DNA from: Delphinapterus leucas
Taxonomy: Eukaryota; Chordata; Mammalia; Artiodactyla; Monodontidae
Length of the DNA: 64,000 nucleotides
NCBI RefSeq assembly: GCF_002288925.2
Contig: NW_022098069.1
Location: 79,740,919 to 79,804,918 of the forward strand
Direction: 5' to 3'
Position 1 is the stretch's first letter. Each line of letters starts with the position of its first letter. The translations under genes were made by a program, and so were the position numbers. Under the pieces are notes generated by a model, which saw nothing but the letters and a program-made list of their open reading frames with translations, searched no databases and had not been told where the DNA came from. Positions 60,671 to 64,000 of the stretch are shown piece after piece.

Positions 60671-63422
60671 CCTCTTGCTTATCACACTTTAGTTTATAGC
60701 CCTGCTATTCTCTTATAAAAGTTGTTAAAAAGAATCTATCTTTTTGAGCATATCTGCTTCTTGTATTAAACACTGCTCTATTAAGAATAGGGATAATGTT
60801 TTATTCAATTCTATATCCTTGGCAAATCTCTACTTTTGCTCAGTTGAAACTTTACTACTATGTGTTTTCAGGAAATAAAAAAAGAGGTTAAATAGATCAA
60901 TTTATGAGGCCAAACATGAATATAATTACCATTTTATTTATCAGCATGCTTTTGGATTTCATGATTTACTGTTAATGGTAGTAACTTATCTTACAATTCA
61001 GTTATAGTGAAATGCAGTATGTTTTTAATGTTTATATGCATGCCCCTCTTTGACATTAATATAAACCTTATTCAAGCATTTTAATTTAATTTTAACTGCC
61101 ATATCTCAGTAGTTCTAAAGTAGACAATTAAATGGATGAAGTTTTGCAGAGTAACATGAGGAACCCAATCTAGACTTATATAAACAGCTTTATTGGCAGG
61201 GGTTGGAGTGACGAGATTTCATCTCCTCTTACAATTTCTCAGATAGTAACCTTACTTCCTATTTACCAAGTTCTTAGCCTGCAAACAACAGAGCTTTCTC
61301 AATTAGAGGCTAGCATATAATGAAAACAGAAAGAAAGATGGAAATAAAGGAATAATATATAGCAAATAAAACAGAAGGTCTTCTAATTATATTGCATTGC
61401 AAGACACTAAAACTGCTACTATCAGCAGGCTTCTCCCCATTACATATTAAGGTGACAGCTCCATATTTCATTATACATGAAAACTTACTCTCCAGGTTTT
61501 ATTACTCCTTCTATGCAGCTTATGCGCAGGTCTCTGTTCAGGACCTTCTCTGCTATCCTTTAAATGGCAATGTTCCCACAGAAACCTCTTTCTAGGCTAA
61601 AATTAAGAGAATACACCAATTTTACTTATATTATCTAATAGTATATTTTAGTGCTTTTGATTTCTATGATAATGAAATTTCTTTGAAAATCTTCACAATT
61701 TTATTTTCAATTCATGACATATTTAGTTCAACTATATAAATGAATTAATTTTATAACATTCATTTATGATTTAAGTATATATTAACATCAATTCTTATTT
61801 TAAAAGTGAATTTTGCCATTTTTTTCGTTTACACCAATAAATACAATAAAAGATTATTGTCTGTTCATGTTTCAAATTTCTATTAATGACATATATTTAG
61901 TAACGTAAGACAATATTTGTATTCATTTGAAATATTCCTTCACCTTCATTTATGGATTTGATAAAAATGAAACAGGTTGCTTCAAATATTTTTTTCTCAA
62001 AAACTGATTTTTAAACAATGCAATGAGAAAAATTTCTAAAGTAACTGTATATAGCTTGTTTGAGAGACTTGGAAAAAAATAACAGAAAGTCTACAGCAAC
62101 TTTTTATTCATGACATTATTCAATATATCAACTACCATTCACTGATAATGTCACAGACAACTCTGTTACCTACCACTGGCTTCCATTCAGGCTGTTATTA
62201 CTCACTCTCACATTCTGAAACCACTTATTATATAATTCAGTGGAGGGTAACCAACACATCTGAAAGCTTTCCCTTTCACCCCATCCCTTGAGTGACAGAA
62301 TCCTGGTTTCTAATAGGAGTGGACTCCTTTGTATGTAAAGAATTCTGTAATGTCCAATTGCTTGCATAAAAATTGAAAACAAACAAGAATCAATGCAATT
62401 GTGTCCTAGTTTTGACTGACAAGTGCTGGCGGTTGCCCACATTGAGGAAATTCTCAGAGGACTTTTTGCAACCGTGACTATTTTTAAAGTATTTAGAAAT
62501 GTGTTATCTTCAACAAAAAACCAAAAGAAATATTTTAAAAGAGGAAATATCAATAACAGTGGCATCTTGGATCATTTGATTTTGAGGCTTGAAGGTAAAC
62601 ATAATTCAAATGACAGACAGATGAATTTATGCCTCGAGGGGGTACCTCTGCACATCGAACTGCATTTTTTTGAACATGGCAGCAAAGGGTTAGATGTCTA
62701 CTGGTTATACAGTTAAATAGCACAATCTATAGTCACAGCTTGCAGATAGGAGAGTTAGGTGACAGAAACCACTCACTTTGTAGTATTTTTATATTTTGTT
62801 TTTGCAGTCTTTTTACATTGTTGCAGTTTAGGAAATATGCTGCACTTTTCATTCTAGCAAAAAAGGGGCTCATTGAAAATAACTGCAACCTATGCTGTAT
62901 TACTAAAACAACAGAAGGCAAAGCTTAAATATTAAAATAATGTCCATTTTCACAATTTTCTTACGGCTGCAGAAAGGAACTAAAGATTGTTACAGTTCCT
63001 TTTGTCAAAATTATATTAACTAAAATGTTAGAATTGGACCCTCAAAAGCATTAGATAATATGGTCTTTAAAGCTCAGAAACGTAATGAGAATAAGCTGAA
63101 ATTTTTTTGGTTTGGGAAGAACATAGTTGATAATGTAGTATAATTACGTGAACTGTGTTTGAATGTAGGATTTACTACGCATTTAGCCATTTGGACAGTC
63201 TTCAAAAATCTGGTGATACATTGGGGAAAGCAGCAGTGACTGAGTTTAATAACTAATTAATTAAACTGCAGAAACTGACCAAGGCTTAACTTCCAATGTA
63301 ATTCTCAAATGGGGTATGAGGTAACACAAAGCACAATTAGATATATTATAAAAATATTATTAAAGAAAATATACTCAGAGTGCTTTAAGTATTTCATTTG
63401 GTGTCTTCTAAACCATAACTTG

Positions 63423-63548
63423 GGGAACTCCCTGGTGGTTCAGTGGTTAGGATGCCACGCTCTCACTGCCGAAGGCCCGGGTTCAATCGCTGGTCGGAGA
63501 ACTAAGATCCCACAAGCTGCACGGTGTGGCCTAAAATAAATAAACAAA
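63423..63548 (+). mobile_element. Short tRNA-Glu-derived SINE (CHR superfamily)
   Basis: A 126-bp SINE whose first ~75 bases still resemble tRNA-Glu: 'tccctggtggttcagtgg' (A-box region), an anticodon-loop-like 'ctctcac', B box 'gggttcaatcgc' and the 3' arm 'tggtcggagaa'. It ends in 'gtgtggcctaaaataaataa'. A perfect 14-bp TSD 'taaaccataacttg' lies at 63409-63422 and 63549-63562. It is a SINE, not a tRNA gene, as the TSD and tail show. Confidence 0.93.
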
Positions 63549-63562
63549 TAAACCATAACTTG

Positions 63563-64000
63563 CCTGATTTCAGATTATTGAAACAGGTTATTTTTATGTC
63601 AGTTAAACTACAGACTCCTCTCTAGCCATGTGTGTGTTTTTGTGTGTTTGTATAAAACAATGAAGGACAATTGTCACGAAGTCATCATAGCCTTTAACTA
63701 GTAATTAATACTCTGAAGAAGGAAATAAAACTGAGTTTTTTCATCTGTGGAAGTAGAAAAGCATAATCAATTATCACTGACTCATTACCATCTAGGTATC
63801 TATGAGTTGCCTGAGTTCACTCTACTGTCCAGAAATATTTGTGAAACTCCTCTCACTGTGTTGCTTGTTTTGGAAGCCCTCTAATCACCATGATCATCAT
63901 GGGAAAAGAGTTCAGGATTTATAATTCTATCAATTTCCACTGATTAGGTAGAGCTAGGTTGTCAGGTGCCAATTCCTTCATGCTTAGGTATCAGATAATA
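63563..64000. other. No recognised feature
   Basis: The last ~440 bp. A short GT-rich patch lies at 63629-63652. Nothing else recognised. Confidence 0.5.

Larger units (their letters stand above)
59029..63408. other. AT-rich DNA, no recognised gene
   Basis: About 4.4 kb, the longest stretch free of clear young repeats. It contains an L2 tail (59905-60130, listed) and an 18-bp tandem duplication (60635-60670). Frames at 62170-62565 (minus, 131 codons) and 62423-62716 (plus, 97 codons) overlap on opposite strands and have no known domain. Possible L2-like wording at 60780-60830 is too weak to call. Confidence 0.5.

Noticed and set aside
62170..62716. Overlapping frames of 131 (minus) and 97 (plus) codons
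   Set aside because: They overlap on opposite strands and neither has a recognised domain or exon-like boundaries. Conservation would be needed to revive either.
63429..63502. tRNA-Glu gene candidate
   Set aside because: The tRNA-like part is the head of a SINE with an A-rich tail and a 14-bp TSD, and the arms carry mismatches.

Overview
The window is non-coding nuclear DNA from a placental mammal, almost certainly a cetacean or close relative. The best evidence is seven tRNA-derived SINEs of the whale/hippo CHR type. They carry the family's 'ttccctggtgg' head, fall into short CHR-2-like, long CHR-1-like and very short forms, and mostly have clear target-site duplications (TSDs). Much older elements shared by all placental mammals (L2, MIR, L1M, MaLR LTRs) lie alongside. 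No host protein-coding gene, structural RNA gene, CRISPR array or prokaryotic feature is supported. The longer open frames all fall inside retrotransposons or are isolated chance frames.

Layout. 1-700: AT-rich DNA with an L2 tail. 701-6988: L1 copy A, minus strand, complete end to end but missing its ORF2 endonuclease and carrying a SINE. 6998-10714: AT-rich DNA, a 49-bp mariner-type hairpin and two adjacent SINEs. 10727-11746: 5'-truncated L1. 12121-12457: SINE. 12473-20000: mostly unassigned DNA with a DNA-transposon-like relic, a long L2 and a MIR. 20000-22650: old L1M cut by a SINE, next to a younger L1 3' end. 24347-25460: L1M. 26022-26385: solo MaLR LTR with a 5-bp TSD. 28684-29824: twin-primed (5'-inverted) L1. 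29838-37075: mostly unassigned. 37080-42545: two old L1M pieces, the first split by a SINE, the second a very long 5'UTR. 44555-45115: MLT1-like LTR. 46038-53559: L1 copy B, plus strand, full length, broken. 54945-55240: old L1 3' end. 55980-59028: L1 copy C, minus strand, lacking its 3' half. 59029-64000: AT-rich DNA with an L2 tail and one tRNA-Glu-like SINE.

Function. Nothing here forms a host pathway. The only recognisable biochemical content is L1 machinery: ORF1 RNA-binding protein, ORF2 endonuclease and reverse transcriptase, and the SINEs that depend on it. Every copy is inactivated by frameshifts, stops, deletions or catalytic substitutions. No undescribed system was found. The more informative observations are a one-base frameshift shared by L1 copies A and B, a small open frame kept in the L1 5'UTR, a 97-bp L1 stub with TSDs, a fold-back hairpin at the edge of the 3'-less L1 copy, and large inverted L1 pairs.

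All family names rest on recalled consensus sequences. No database search was run.
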